Of a stretch of 64,000 nt of DNA, positions 35,248 through 47,428 are shown piece after piece. Source of the DNA: Haemaphysalis longicornis (taxonomy: Eukaryota > Arthropoda > Arachnida > Ixodida > Ixodidae); assembly GCA_013339765.2 (NCBI GenBank), contig CM023448.1, positions 28,782,242-28,846,241 of the forward strand. The letters are read 5' to 3'. Position 1 is the first letter of the stretch, and each line of letters begins with the position of its first letter. The notes beneath the pieces are model-generated. The model was not told where the DNA came from. It was given only the letters and a program-made list of their open reading frames with translations, and did no database searches. A program made the translations under genes and the position numbers.

Positions 35248-36295
35248 CAAGGCAGTCATCCGAGGCATTGCAGTTGACGACTCCCAGGCGGAAGTGAACG
35301 AGAACATTGTGAACCTATCCAACCCACTTGCGGTGGAGGCGCACAGGATCGGCAACTCGACAACGGTGATTGTCCTCTTTGCCGGGCAGAAGGTCCCCAA
35401 CTACGTAAAGTACGGCTCCATTCTCGTTAGACGCGGGCTGTATCGGAAACACTTTGAGGTGCGGAGGCACTGTGGCAAGATTGGACAAGAGAGCGACATG
35501 TGCCCGTACCCCAAGACGAAAGTCTGCTTCGCCTTCGGAGCTGCAAACCCCACTGCGGACCACGAGCGCGACTGCAAACCCCAGTGCCGATTGTGCGGGG
35601 GCCAACACGCGACCGGAGCCAAGGAGTGTACCAACAGAGATAGGATGCCCTACGTCGTCAAGAAGAGGCAGTGGGATCGCAAGATAGAGACCCTGCCCCA
35701 GCAGCGGCAGAAACAGCCTCCAGGTATAGAGGGCTTCTCTCCGCTACGCCAGGCGGCGACCGACGGGCAACGCGGGCGGTCGCAACAACGCAGGAGCAGC
35801 AGACGGAGATCAAATAGCAAGCGAAGCACCAGCCGCCGCTGCCAACCACCGCAGTCAAGGGAGCGGGTTGCCTGGGCAGACGCTGTCAAGACACCTAGGG
35901 CCCTCCCAAAGCCACAGCCTGAGCAGAGTGCTGTGGTAGCTGCACTGCGGGCCGAGAACGAGAACGTAAAGCAGAAGATTGCTGACCAAGATGCCACCAT
36001 CAAAGACATTAGCGAAAAGCTGACGCAACTCCTCGCACTACAACAGCAACGCCAACAGCCACCGCAGGTTGCGAACAGACGAGGGGAGCCCGTGGAGGAT
36101 AAGCCGGAACCTGAGATTGACCCCCGAGCTCACAAGGCGATGGAGCCGACCCCCAAGAGACCAGCCCTCGAAGGTGCCAAGGACCGCAAACTGATTGCAC
36201 GGATAGACAATCAAGACGACCGCCTCGACAAGCTGGAAGCCTCTGCGAAAATCACCAACGAATGCCTCACAGCACTAGAGCAAACGTGCCAGTAG
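35248..36295 (+). CDS. LINE ORF1, gag-like protein with degenerate zinc knuckles and coiled coil
   Basis: About 345 codons open, coding sense clear from AVIRGIAVDDSQAEVNENIV onward; the 5' end is frameshifted near 35,240, so the true start is lost. Knuckle 1 is degenerate: VRRHCGKIGQESDMC has lost its first Cys and its His. Knuckle 3, CRLCGGQHATGAKEC, is intact. A basic Ser/Arg segment (RRSSRRRSNSKRS) and two helical stretches with heptad pattern follow. It would bind element RNA. The lost metal ligands suggest relaxed selection. Confidence 0.7.
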
Positions 36296-36422
36296 ATGAC
36301 GGCGACCTTGCAGAGAACCCAAGCGATGATGATACAAATGCAAGCGCAACTTCAGACGGTCTTCGGACCACCCATACCAAGTGCTGAACCGCAGAACACG
36401 CCGACAATGCACCAGCCGTTGA

Positions 36423-39400
36423 TTGGACAGCCTGCACAGCACCTACCCCACTGAGAGACACCTGGTCTGGCACTGGAACTGCAACGGCTATACGAGCAAG
36501 AGAGCAAAGTTACAACAGCATCTACTGCAGGTCGCCCGCGCACCCGGCATCATTATGCTCCAAGAGACGCACAGTAAGACTACACCGAAGCTCCCTGGCT
36601 ACCACGCCCATGGTACATGGCTGAAGGAGGGGGACGGGGGGTGTGCACCTTTGTCCGCAAAGGAATCACCTTACTAGAGCACGACCTGATTGGCAACAGC
36701 GCAATAGAGTACTGCGCGGTGGAAACCATCACGGGCAAGCGGCAGAAGGAGAGCGCGTTCATGGTGAATGTGTACAGCAACCCTCCGCATCGGCAACAAA
36801 AGTTTCTGGCACTCATTCGTAAGGCTACCCGGGTAGCTGGAGGAAGTAAGCTGCTAATCTGTGGAGAGTTTAATCCTCCGCATCAGGAGCGGGGCTACCA
36901 AGGACGACGGTCAAGGGACGATACCTCATGGAAGACGATATGGACGTGGGGCTGCACGTGCTCACGGACAGCGCCTTTCCCACCAGAATCCAGACGTCAA
37001 TTTCACGGGACACTACCGCAGGGCTTAGAATCCTCAGGACTACGGGGAACTCCTGAGGCACTCGGTGGCAAAGCACATGCAGTGACCTCGGCAGCGACCA
37101 CTACATCGTGGAAGTCGTCGTGCCACTCGCTGCCCGGTAGCGCTACTGCAACACGGAAGCACCGTCTCACTGACTGATTTGCCTTCCGCCGAACTCTCCC
37201 GGCGGAATAGCCTAAAATCACGAACATTGAGCCGTGGACAGAGGCCATCTTGAAGGCCATCTTGAAGACAGGGGGCTTGAATACGGAGCTCGAAACAGAT
37301 GAGAGTATCGACAGTGTCGACAGAAAAGTAAAGGGCTATAATATAAAATAAAAGCCCAACCCGTACCACACGACAGTGTCGACAGTCGGCTCGCCCATTT
37401 TTCAGAAGCCAGTCTATCAAGGAGAGATGGAAGAGGCAACGGACTAACCGGCGTCTGAGAGAGAAGGTCGCCGACCTCAACAAGCAAATAGAGACCCACT
37501 GCAGAGTGCTCTGCGCACAGCAGTGGCACGCGGTCTGCAGCGACGCCGATGGTCAGGTACACAAGGGTAGGACATGGAACATGCTACGGCATTTGCTGGA
37601 GGAGACCAAGACGAAGGACTTCCATCAAAACAACCTCGCCAAGACCCTTCAAAGGGCCATCTGAGACCTAGCGGAGGAAGAGGTGCGCAGGCGTCTAGGT
37701 GCCAAGTACTTGCCGACTACCCCTACGGAACCGCATCCGGAATACGCCGGCGCTGACAGTGAGATACTGGACAGAGACATCGAGGTGTGGGAGGTCCGGG
37801 CGGCCTTGCAGAACCTCAAGGGTAGATCAGCGGACGGCCCTGACAAGGTGACCAACAAGGCTCTGAAGGATCTGAACGACGTGGCGATAGAAGCGCTCAC
37901 TCGTTACTTCAACAGAGGCTGGTGTGCAGGACAGCTCCCTCGACAATGGAAGACTGCCAAGACGATCTCATTCCGAAGCCGGGCAAGCCGGCCAGCATAG
38001 AGCATCTCACGCCAATCACCCTTAAGTCGTGCGTGGGGAAGGTTCTCGAGCACATCCTCATGAACAGATGGCAGCGATACTTGAAGACTCTGGGCTTTAC
38101 CCAAACTCCATCATAGGATTCCAGGAGAAGATCGCGACGCTCTTGCTGAAACATGAGATTGTCGATTGCGCAGTAAGTACTCGAGACAATAGAGCCGTTC
38201 TGGATCTCAATCTCCAGAGCGCCTTCGACAAAGTCCGTCACTCCGCCATCCTTGCACAAGTCTCTCGACTTAACATGGCCTGGCGGACGTACGCGTACAT
38301 CAGGTACTTCCTCACGAGCCAGATCACAAAGATTTGTGCGGGCGACCTGCAACTACTGGAAAAACAGCTCGGCAACGTGGGCTTCCCCCAAGGGTCGGTG
38401 AAATCCCCGCTGCTACTCAACTTGGTGATAATTGGCGTGGCCAACCGTCTAGAGGAAGTGGAGAATGTCCGGCACACAATATAAGCCGACGACGTGACCC
38501 TGTGGGTACCAGGAGGAAGCTATGGGCATATAGAGACAATGCTCCCGGAGGCCTTGGACGCGATTCAGGACCAGCTATGAGGGACGGGGCTCATCTGCTC
38601 TCTGTCCAAGTCGGAGCTGCTTGTGATCCCGCCAAAGGGCAGAGGAAAGAACTATACGGAGACGGCGCGGCCAACGTCTTCCCGAAAGGAGGTCAAGTGA
38701 TACCCGAAGGGGACAAGAGTCGAGTCTTGGACCTGCTACTTGAACGCAACCGAGTCAACGGACTGACATTCACCAAGTGGGCAACGAAAGCAGCGGTGGC
38801 AGTGCGCCTCATCAGGCGGATATCCACACGAAGAGCATGGGTGAAGAAGGAGAGCATCACCCCCCTCGTCCAGTCCATTACAATCAGCCACATTGCGTAC
38901 GTAGCCGCCTTCCAAAATTAGCGGCCCTGCGAGCGAACAAAGATTGAATCGACTACCCCCAACACGTGCAAGACGGCGCTGGGGCTCCTCGAAAGCAGAA
39001 GCACCGAAAAGTTCATGGCCCTGGGAGTCCACAACACCCTGGACGACATTGCAGAAGCACAACGGACTGCCCAGCTGGAACGCCTCTCCGGATCGAGGAC
39101 CGGACGGCACATCTTGCAGCACCTGGGGCTAGTCCCCACGGCCGGCCGACAAGAGAGTGCAGTCTCGTGGCCGGATGCTGTCAACCGCTGACTTATGCCC
39201 GGTGCCCACAAACACGAACCCTGAGCACAATCAGAAACGGCGACTAGAACTGGTCCCAAGACCCTCATCGACCTCCACGCGACCGACAACTGGCGCCATG
39301 CACGATGGACGCGGCAGAATATCAAGACACCCATGGAGCCTACGTTGCTGCCGTGGTTGCGGCATCAACCGCGGAGACCAAGACAGTCGGGAGCATTTAT

Positions 39401-40185
39401 ACTAAAAGGGTACATCAAGCAGAGGAGGTGGCCATCGCCCTGGCCATCGCGGACCAGGCCTGTACGACGATATTGTGCGACTCCCGACCAGAAGTGCTGA
39501 ACTATGCCAAGAACAGGGTGTACAGGGCAGCGGCGGACATCCTGCGCAAGACGGAAGAAAACACGACAGCGGTATCAATCAAATGATTCCCGGCCCACAT
39601 GGGCCCACATGTCTCGAGCAGGGTGAACGAGAACCACTAGACGCCCAATGCAGTAGCACGAGGACTAGCCAACCGCGCGGCAGCCACCAAGGCCGACCCT
39701 GAGTAGAGACCGTTCGACATCAGCAAGGATACAATGACCAACTTCAACGATATCGTGAAGTGGTATCGACTGAATAGGAGACTATGCCTCCCCCGCACCC
39801 GGGACTCACCCGCGTGGAGGCAGTGCTTTACCAACAGCTGCAAACTGAATCCCGGATCATCCCGGTGCTTGCCAAGTACATTTGCACTAGTGTGAATGAG
39901 AGTGACGTGTGTAGGTTGTGCGCGAAGAAGCGAGCTACGGCAGCTCCCATCCTGTGGAACTTTGAGGTGAACCCACGTGAAGCAAGCGAGAAGACAACAA
40001 TACCACCGCAGCTGGAGGGTGCCACAAGGAGCTATCCCTACGGTCTACAACTCCAGTCCTTCCAGAGGCAGCGACCGGGAGAAGCCGCGGGGGAGCGGTG
40101 CGCAAGCCTCCCTGGAACCATGGGTGAAACCCGGAAGCGGCCCTCAAGACACAGTCGCGACGACGTCCAGGCCACGTCATGGTGA
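36423..40185 (+). pseudogene. LINE ORF2 (endonuclease, reverse transcriptase, RNase H), disrupted
   Basis: Endonuclease motifs are WHWNCNGY, MLQETHS, VNVYSNPP and LICGEFNPPH (Asp changed to Glu, with the usual D-x-N partner). Reverse transcriptase pieces include RSADGPDKVTNKALK, FNRGWCAGQLPRQWK, VLDLNLQSAFDKVRH and NVGFPQGSVKSPLL. The catalytic box is ADDVTLW with the preceding Tyr codon changed to TAA at 38,482-38,484. RNase H pieces are QAEEVAIALAIA and CTTILCDSRPEVLNYAKN. At least six frame breaks are visible. No intact product can be made. Confidence 0.8.
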
Positions 40186-40235
40186 CGGACCCCCATGAAG
40201 GGGCAGCCTAACCGCTCTACAGGCATTTCAATAAA

Positions 40236-40239
40236 GTTG

Positions 40240-40272
<33 letters not shown>
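40236..40272. repeat. (TC)n microsatellite tail of the LINE
   Basis: About 17 TC units directly after AATAAAGTTGTAT, marking the 3' end of the retrotransposon. Confidence 0.85.
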
Positions 40273-40273
<1 letters not shown>

Positions 40274-40559
40274 GAGTAACCATCAATACAGAGCTTAAGA
40301 TTCCAACGTTCCAGTTGTCAATTCCACTTTTTTGGCCATTCTGAATATCGTTAGCTGAGGCACTTATATATGCCAGTATCAGCAAACTTTTCAATGCTAA
40401 TCCACATGCCAAAGTGCTTGGTTCGATGCTTGAATAAAACAGTTCAGCAGTTTCTTCAGCATTGAAAGTGGTCTATCTGAAATAAAAAGCAGAATGAACT
40501 AACAGTGCTAAAAATATTATGCTAATTTTTTGTCCATGCGTCATGAAGACTGTTCTATT

Positions 40560-40690
40560 GTATACGACCAATTTCGATGAAATGTTCTCGATGAAACGAG
40601 CTTCTACCAAACGGCGTTCGCTGAAACGATGTTCGATGAAACGGCTTCTATGAAGTGGCGTTCGATGTACCGGCGTTCGATGAATTGTCT
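40560..40690 (+). repeat. GTTCGATGAAACG minisatellite
   Basis: Six to seven imperfect units of about 17-18 bp, for example CGTTCGATGAAACGG and CGTTCGCTGAAACGA. Point variants are spread through the array. Only in the spacer, so there is no second allele to compare. Confidence 0.7.
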
Positions 40691-40699
40691 GCAACGCCC

Positions 40700-42330
40700 C
40701 TTTAACAACTGCTCGAATATCCCAACAACTGAACAGAAGCCAGCATAGTCCCGGCTCACTTAAAACAGCCACTTAGGAGCCTGATGATATCCCTCATCTC
40801 CGGCAATCCCTCCCTTGGCCTTGTTACCTGAAACTAATTGAACTATGCATCCATGACTGAATCGCCACTTCCTCCAATTCGTAAGCCCCCGTTTCCACTC
40901 CGAACAACTAGAGGGGACGTTCGGTCGTTGTCACCGGTGCCGCCGTCCGTTCCATTCCGCGTGCGTACACACTGGAACAGGCCCAAGGCAACCTTGAAGC
41001 ACCCGCCGACGCTGCTGAAGGCGTAACGTACGTGCGCGGAGGGAAACATGGACCCGCCGGACCTCTTTTCTTTGCCAACGCGCCAACGCGCCATCCTATA
41101 AGAAGGCACCGTAACAAGTCTCCGGGGTCGCCTTCTCCCCCGATGGCAAGCGATCCGGCCGGAGGACGCCGCCGTAGAAATTATGCTATAGGCGCGATCC
41201 TGCATTTTGCATCTTCCACCAACATCGTCACATGGGGCTTTCGTCTTCACTGCTGCACCGTAGACTAGCCCCTGGTTCTTTAGTCTGATAATACTGGCAC
41301 ATGAATGCGGAAAACCTTCCGAATAACTCCTCGCACTAAGGCCTACAGCAACTGATCACTGCGTAACACAGCAAGCTGTCCCTGAAATACTTGCTGAGAC
41401 CTTCCCCAACTGGAAATATAAACCTAAATGTATAAGAAACTTCTTCTAAATGCGCTCCATTCAACTACACGGTACCTACCCTAGTTGGTATATCCGCGTC
41501 TGCTGTATTGGCAAGAAAGGTACGAAAAGGCCGCATACTCGGCCCCATTTTCCTTAAACCATGTCATGACCCGAATGGTTAAATGTTATTGAACGGGGCA
41601 AGGACGCGGGTCCATGGCTGTGCCGAACCGAGTTTATTCCCCTTCTTCCTCCTCTCACCCCGATGGGGATGATAATAGTCAATTAGCCCTCTTTGTCCTC
41701 TTTTTTTCGCCATGAATTCGGAACAGTAAACCAGTGGTTGGACGGATTGACACTGACTTCCAAAGCACGACTTGCCATCTCTGCCGATGATGAGCGATAT
41801 GGGACGCAGCTGTTAACAATCCCGATCAAAAACACCATAATCACCGATCCACAGAGAATCGTGACAGCACAATGAAAATCTCTCCTCGACCTTGGCCTGT
41901 CCCTCTATTCTTACAAAAAAACCCCTCGTTGTCTTCGGCTGTAATCCCCCACAGGCTGGGTGCCACCTTAAGTCAATGTCACCCCAACTTCATCTCTGCC
42001 ATCCACGACCCCATAATGCCGCCTTTTTCACTGATTTCTTCCACAACAATATCACGCTGACTTCGCCAATCCCCCGAGCAGCTATGTTTCCTGTCATCTT
42101 TGCCACCACCCCCATGATTTCTACAAGCCGCATCGACGTGACCATCATCGTTCTGGTCCCGATACGATTCGGAGAAAACCTGGTCCGAACACCGACATGA
42201 GCCCCGTTTCGTTGCGGCTCGCGTAGAACTGGGACCATCGGGGTGTACTGTCGCACGGTTCCTTGCAACCCACTAACGGAAAAGCACAGGTCACCCAGCA
42301 AACAACCGGGTCGACATTCGCAGCTGAAGA
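40700..42330. other. no gene recognised upstream of the LITAF exon
   Basis: Short open frames occur on both strands, including 243 codons on the minus strand at 41,990-42,721 that overlap the LITAF exon antisense. None shows a domain. A noncoding first exon or promoter of the LITAF gene could lie here but I cannot place it. Confidence 0.4.
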
Positions 42331-42343
42331 AACCGACGCTAAA

Positions 42344-45300
42344 ATGACAACTACAACTGTCTATATTCCGATGGCACCGATGGGCCCTGACCCCCAAATG
42401 GTGATTTTGCAGAGCCTGCGGCAATGCCGGCATGACGCGCACCCGCAAGGAGCCTGGCACATGCACGTACATGATGATGGCGCTGGTCTGCTGGCTGTGA
42501 GTACCGTGATGACTACCCCAGCTCTCGCTCCACATTGAAAGCGAATAAAAAGCGCGAGAGCTGAGTTTAGCTAAATCCATGCTGTGGCTGTATATTGCAC
42601 TGTGTTCGCCTCTGAAGAGCAATTGAATTCGACTGCATAAATATTGTAGAGTCTTCGTTATGAGCGAAGCTAGAACAAAGACTGTGCCGTGAAATGCATA
42701 GCGCAAAGAGCCACTTACCATTAGATTTCAGTGAATTGAACGAAATAACCAGTAAATTCTGACAATAATTACCGTAACCCCGCTAGAGCTGACAGGGTTG
42801 GTTTATGCGTGTACCTCTTTCCGACAACATGCGTATGCAGAGAATGCGTAGCGTTAGATTATTTCTGAGGGTTGCTAGCGCTATTAGCGCCACTGAATTG
42901 TTCCATAGGCAAGCACAGTACCGCCGTATGTCGGGTGTAATTACGCACTGGGTCTTCTGAGCTTTGATTTACGAACGTGGTCATTTAAAGCAGCGCACCG
43001 GAGCTGCCAAAGTAACTGTTCAGCATCTGAATAGACGCCCCGCAAAGATTACATTGGCTCTTTCTATACTTTGTGCTAAGTTGGCAGCTACAATCAACAA
43101 CATTGTAGCTGTCCCTTTTTATAGCTATGTTGCCACAAAACCGCGAACACCATGCTCAACTTGTTCTAGTCCATGGCCGGAACTCTAAATCTCTACCGTA
43201 ATTCTTTGGAAGCCTCTGCAGGCACTAGGTGACCTGTCACTCCATATTAATGTGGACTCCCTCTTTCATGTAAACTGGCCCGGCACCCAGCCCTCTTTCC
43301 ATGAGTAGCGTTTTCAAGCTCCTGCCGATATGGCGCCAGCAAGCACGCAGTACTCCATTAAAATGACGTGAAAGAAATGCAAGTTTCGGTTCATTTTAAA
43401 AGACTCCTCTTACGCCGATAGCGATAGCAATGTTACCGCAAACTCCAAACAAAGATTACATACACAAAAAGTCGGTAATTCGAACCGCGAAGGGAAGCCA
43501 TTTCAGTTCGAATTAAAAGTTGAAGAAATGACAGTAATGAATAACTGACCGTGCACTGCGAATGGGAAGCAGTAGGGCTTTCCAACTATTAGGTGCTTCA
43601 AACAGTTTGCGATTTCAGCCTGCATGAGGCCTTTCAAAGCGACATCCAGCACTTAATCCCTGCTCTAACGAGTGCAATAGCGGAACGCCCACTTTTTGCC
43701 TTCTTGAACACTGCAGCAGCAGCAGCGGGCATTATTAAATACGGTGAAGACTCCTGAAGGCACGGCGCACTGTTGCTTCGTCTTCCTTCTCCGCATCGAA
43801 ACTGGCAGCGACAGGCTCTGCGTTTCTGGCCTGAGATATATCATCTTTTAGCGCACCACATGTATCCGCAATCCGACTGAGCCCGCACAAAATACGCCTT
43901 CCAAAATGTACCTCCTGAGGCTTTAGATTAGTTTTACCCGATTTGGCCTTTTTTCGCCGTTCATGTCTACCTTGCGGAGACAACTCAGACCCGTGCGTAG
44001 CAGCAGGTGCGTTTCTCCGGCCGTGTACTAGGAGACAAAGCAACCAAACGGTGGCGAGTAGTTCGGATTATCCGCTGTTGAACGTACCCGAATTCACATT
44101 AATGTGTTTGTTGTTTAATTGGTTGAAGAACGCTTATTGAGCGTAAAAGCGGGTGGCTTTCTAAGGTCCAGAAGGCCGCGAGCCAGCGCAGCAGCCTGGC
44201 CGCGAGCGGTAGGCGTTTGTGCTCCTTGCACCGTGAGCTGGCCAGCTCGCGCTCCCACTGCTCAGGAGAAGGGGAAGGGAGGGACTTTGGCCCGTAGGGG
44301 CCTTCCCAGACTATGTGGTAGGTGGTGTTCGGGACAGAGCAATACGGGCATTTCACGGGGTAACTGCCGGGGGAGATGTGGCGGGGTATAGAGCTGCTGC
44401 CCGTAGTAGTATGTGTTTGGGTGTATACCACGCCAAACGCCCGCCGCATGTGTGCTGCGGTATGGTTCCGGTGCAGGGTACTGAAGACAGCGTTGGCGAA
44501 AGTCATGTAAGATTTAATTCTATCGGGAAGGCAACGGGGGATAACTGGAGAGGGCAGTAAGATCCCCTTCTGTCGACAAAGACGCCCAGAGTGAAAGAGG
44601 TGGGGGGGGGGGGACAGCTGCCGGTTCCCTCTTGTTTCCCTCCTGGGAAGAGCTTCCCAGGGTCCACACAATGTGAATGCGGGGATCTTTGATAGAGGTA
44701 AGAACCTTGAGCATGTAGAGCGAGATTCGACCGGTAGAGTAGTTGCGGCCGGCCTGCTGGGAGGAATCCGTGGTTGCTGCCAGAGCGGTGGCTGTCCCTT
44801 CAGCTGTCGTGATGCGTGCATGAAGAGGGTGACAGTGGTAATGGTATCCGAATTGGAGTCGGCAGCAACCAGTGCATGCGTGACCGGGAAGGGCTGCGTA
44901 CGGAGCGACGTTCGTGAATCCGGTGTCTGGTTTGTTCTGGTGTCCTCCTCGGAGACTGGGGACGCGGACCTGTCTTCTGCCTTGATTGAAGGAATGGTGC
45001 ATGTGCTTGGGAATTAAAGCCACGAAGATGTTAGTGCCGAGTGAGGGAGGCATATTCTGGTGAGCATGGAAAGACGGATGAGCGGGGTAGCCTAGTTTGT
45101 GCACTGTCGTGCGGGACGTGGGGGTGAGGGCAAGGCTGACGTGGTTTGCTGGGCCCGCTGTACTCGAGGAGCTCAGAAAGGCAGTTGTGAATACCGAATT
45201 GCAGAATGCGGGCAGCAGGCATCAAGGCGGGTTGGTCGAGGGTTATTTTGTACGATTTTCTGATAAGTACGTTTTAATTTGGCATGTTCCTTCGGCTGAG

Positions 45301-46320
45301 GTTGAAGTACGGAGTACATATGATGTGGCGGAGAAGTAGGGCTTGGACAAGTGGGCAGGTGTCTCGTTCTCTTAGAGAGAGAGAGAGAATGCAGTTTAAT
45401 GATGCTGACGAGGGTCTGTCCAGCAGATAGCCTAACATGCTACGTCAGTGAATAAAAAAGCGACATGAGGTCTGTAGACAGAGTTCAGTAGTTTCCTGGT
45501 AAAAATAAACTAAGCGTTTAAAACACACCGGGAGGAAACTGTCGGAACACACTGGAGAACGCACTGGCTTTTCCTCCATGTGTTTGGCCTTGTTACTGGG
45601 TGCAGATTCTTCTGATTTGTGTGAACTGAGTGACTGTTACATGAAGTCGCGGAGAATCATGACCAAAGAGCCGTCTGCATGGTACAGTAACACCACACAT
45701 AGTAGAAAGGCACTTAGAAGCGGGCGTGGAAAGCAATCGCAACAGACTGAGTCCGTAGTGTGGAGGGCCGAGTTGTCGAAGCCGACCCGGCGGGGCCGGA
45801 CGGCAAACGAAGGGAGGGAGGGGTCTGTTTGGGACCTGTGGAAAGAAAGAAGTGAGGGCATTATAAGGCTAAGTGTGAAGGTGGAGGACAATGCCAACTG
45901 GAAGCGGTCTTTCTCTGTTCCGGTCTAACCCCATTTCAGGTCAGAGTTGCCCTGTCGGCCTTCATCGAGGGGGTGACAAGAGGAGGGGGGGTTGTGACGT
46001 CGTGCCGAAGGCCGCATAATACTGCCCCGCGGGCCACAAGTTGCCGACCCCTGACTTATCCGAACAGTAGCGTGTTTGAAGGAAGGGTTTTTGCTGTACC
46101 CGCCTGCCATAAATCGAGCAAAATGGTGATTTTGAGCTCGGTTCCTTTCACTGTCGCAGAATGTGCGTCAGGAGTGAGTATTTGTTTGTTGTGTCTTCTG
46201 TCCAGTACCTTTCCTTGCTGCTTGTGCTGCTGCTGGATTCCCCTCGCGATTGACCGCTGCAAGGACACCGTCCACACGTGCCCCCAGTGCAAATATGTCG
46301 TCGGAGTGTGGCCGGCTTAA
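42344..46320 (+). CDS. LITAF-domain protein, two coding exons (42,344-42,496 and 46,206-46,320)
   Basis: LITAF/CDIP1-type proteins are small zinc-binding membrane-associated proteins of late endosomes and lysosomes. Exon 1 encodes MTTTTVYIPMAPMGPDP, a Pro-rich start, then the first Cys pair CRACGNAG and TRTRKEPGTCTY. It ends at a GTGAGT donor (42,497). Exon 2 follows TCTGTCCAG and encodes CCLCCCWIPLAIDRCKD, then HTCPQCKYVVG and a stop at 46,318. The splice phase (2+1) joins the halves in frame. The spliced length would be about 88 residues, typical for the family. One extra T in the run at 42,405-42,408 shifts exon 1 between VI and CRAC, probably a homopolymer error, possibly a real lesion. 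An ATTAAA signal lies near 46,405. The 3.7-kb intron holds LINE and hAT debris. The start is the first ATG with A at -3; earlier exons are not excluded. Confidence 0.8.
43735..44043 (-). CDS. hypothetical 102-residue ORF, right copy
   Basis: Counterpart of 27,277-27,585 with the same length and stop. It lies in the LITAF intron on the opposite strand. Confidence 0.3.
   Translation of the reverse strand: MLCLLVHGRRNAPAATHGSELSPQGRHERRKKAKSGKTNLKPQEVHFGRRILCGLSRIADTCGALKDDISQARNAEPVAASFDAEKEDEATVRRAFRSLHRI
44099..45365 (-). mobile_element. non-LTR retrotransposon 3' end with RNase H remnant, right
   Basis: Reverse-complement counterpart of 25,950-27,222 with the same order of pieces, including a 240-residue open frame on the minus strand (44,099-44,821) that is a mosaic of two original frames. 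It sits in the LITAF intron, antisense to that gene. Confidence 0.7.
46000..46053 (-). mobile_element. hAT-type terminal inverted repeat fragment, right
   Basis: Reverse-complement counterpart of 25,269-25,330, ending GTTGCCGACCCCTG at 46,053. Located 150 bases before the LITAF last exon. Confidence 0.6.
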
Positions 46321-47428
46321 CCGGACAAGGGCAGCGTAAACCGAAGACCATCAGTGGACGCCGCTCGGAAAGAAATGCGTGGGGTTCTTTCGATGCCATA
46401 GCCTATTAAATACACTCACCAGACAAAGCTTTGTACTGTTAACTAAGGAACAAACATTCTGATCCGGCGATCGCTCCATATGAAACGAAATTATGAATAA
46501 ATTTCTTACCTCTGTGAATTGTCGTGCAGTTCAGTTGAATAAAAAAACGTGCAGCAAGTCGAAAGAGCTGAAATAAAGCTTAAAGAGGGACCGACATCCG
46601 ATTCTTGTGGTGTGCATGTCCTTTGGCTCATAAGAAAGCCACAGAAGCGCTTTATGTAGTGGGTCAACCACCAGGAATTTCTAAATAAATTCGAGAAAGT
46701 AGTTCGAACTTGGCACGGAACTTTCTGAAATCCCAAAGGTGGCGCAGAATATTTTCAGAACGTGAAGTGACCATACGTATAGCTTGTATTAACTGACCGA
46801 TCAGGCATGCAGACAACCATGTGAGTGCGCCTTCAATGGTTACGTCGTGTTCCGTGGAATGGCGGTACTTGTCCGTGCTAAGCCCATGATGTGTGTTGGA
46901 CGTTCCAAACTCTACCCCACCGAATGCTAAGTAATTCCTCGATTCCAATGTGAGTGTGATTATCTTTTTTACACTACCACTGAGAATCGGGTTCAAACGA
47001 AGCAGAAGACGCACGCCGGGGTTTTTATTTTTGTGCGGCGTATGGACGCAGTGGCACAAGCTGCGCCATGTCCGTGGCACTTCGGCCATGTCCGTGGCCG
47101 TGTTCAGTGTCGCCAAGCGAAGAAATTGACAGTTAAACGTTTCAGTGAATACCATCTATACAAACAGCGCGCTTTATGGGTTTTAATGCTTCAGTCAAAA
47201 CAACAAAAAAAAAAGAGGAAAGACCCCATTTAATAATTTTTTTGGCTTGGGACAAGTGCCTAAACACACATTTTCGCCTCGCGTACAATTAAAAGCATGT
47301 TGCTGAGCGGCTCACTGTTATGGCTGCCAGCATTCCTTCTGGCAGCATACGTGAAGCTGGTAGGCCTAAATATTCCGCTTTCATGCGTTCTACGGCCCGT
47401 TAGGGTACCGTTGCAGTTGAATGCTTTT

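Larger units (their letters stand above)
35160..40272 (+). mobile_element. near-complete 5.1-kb non-LTR retrotransposon with RNase H
   Basis: Order of parts: ORF1 with zinc knuckles (35,160-36,295), AP-type endonuclease (36,460-37,130), reverse transcriptase (37,690-38,580), RNase H (39,300-39,610), Cys-His tail (39,790-39,960) and an AATAAAG followed by a (TC)n tail at 40,230-40,272. This layout, with a C-terminal RNase H, fits the I/Jockey-related group of LINEs. It carries multiple frameshifts and stops and is dead. Its tail resembles a similar (CT)n stretch at 25,931, suggesting a microsatellite tail is typical of the family. Confidence 0.85.

Noticed and set aside
41990..42721. 243-codon minus-strand ORF
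   Set aside because: It overlaps the LITAF exon in antisense, has no domain, and its Cys/His-rich composition follows from the opposite-strand coding sequence.
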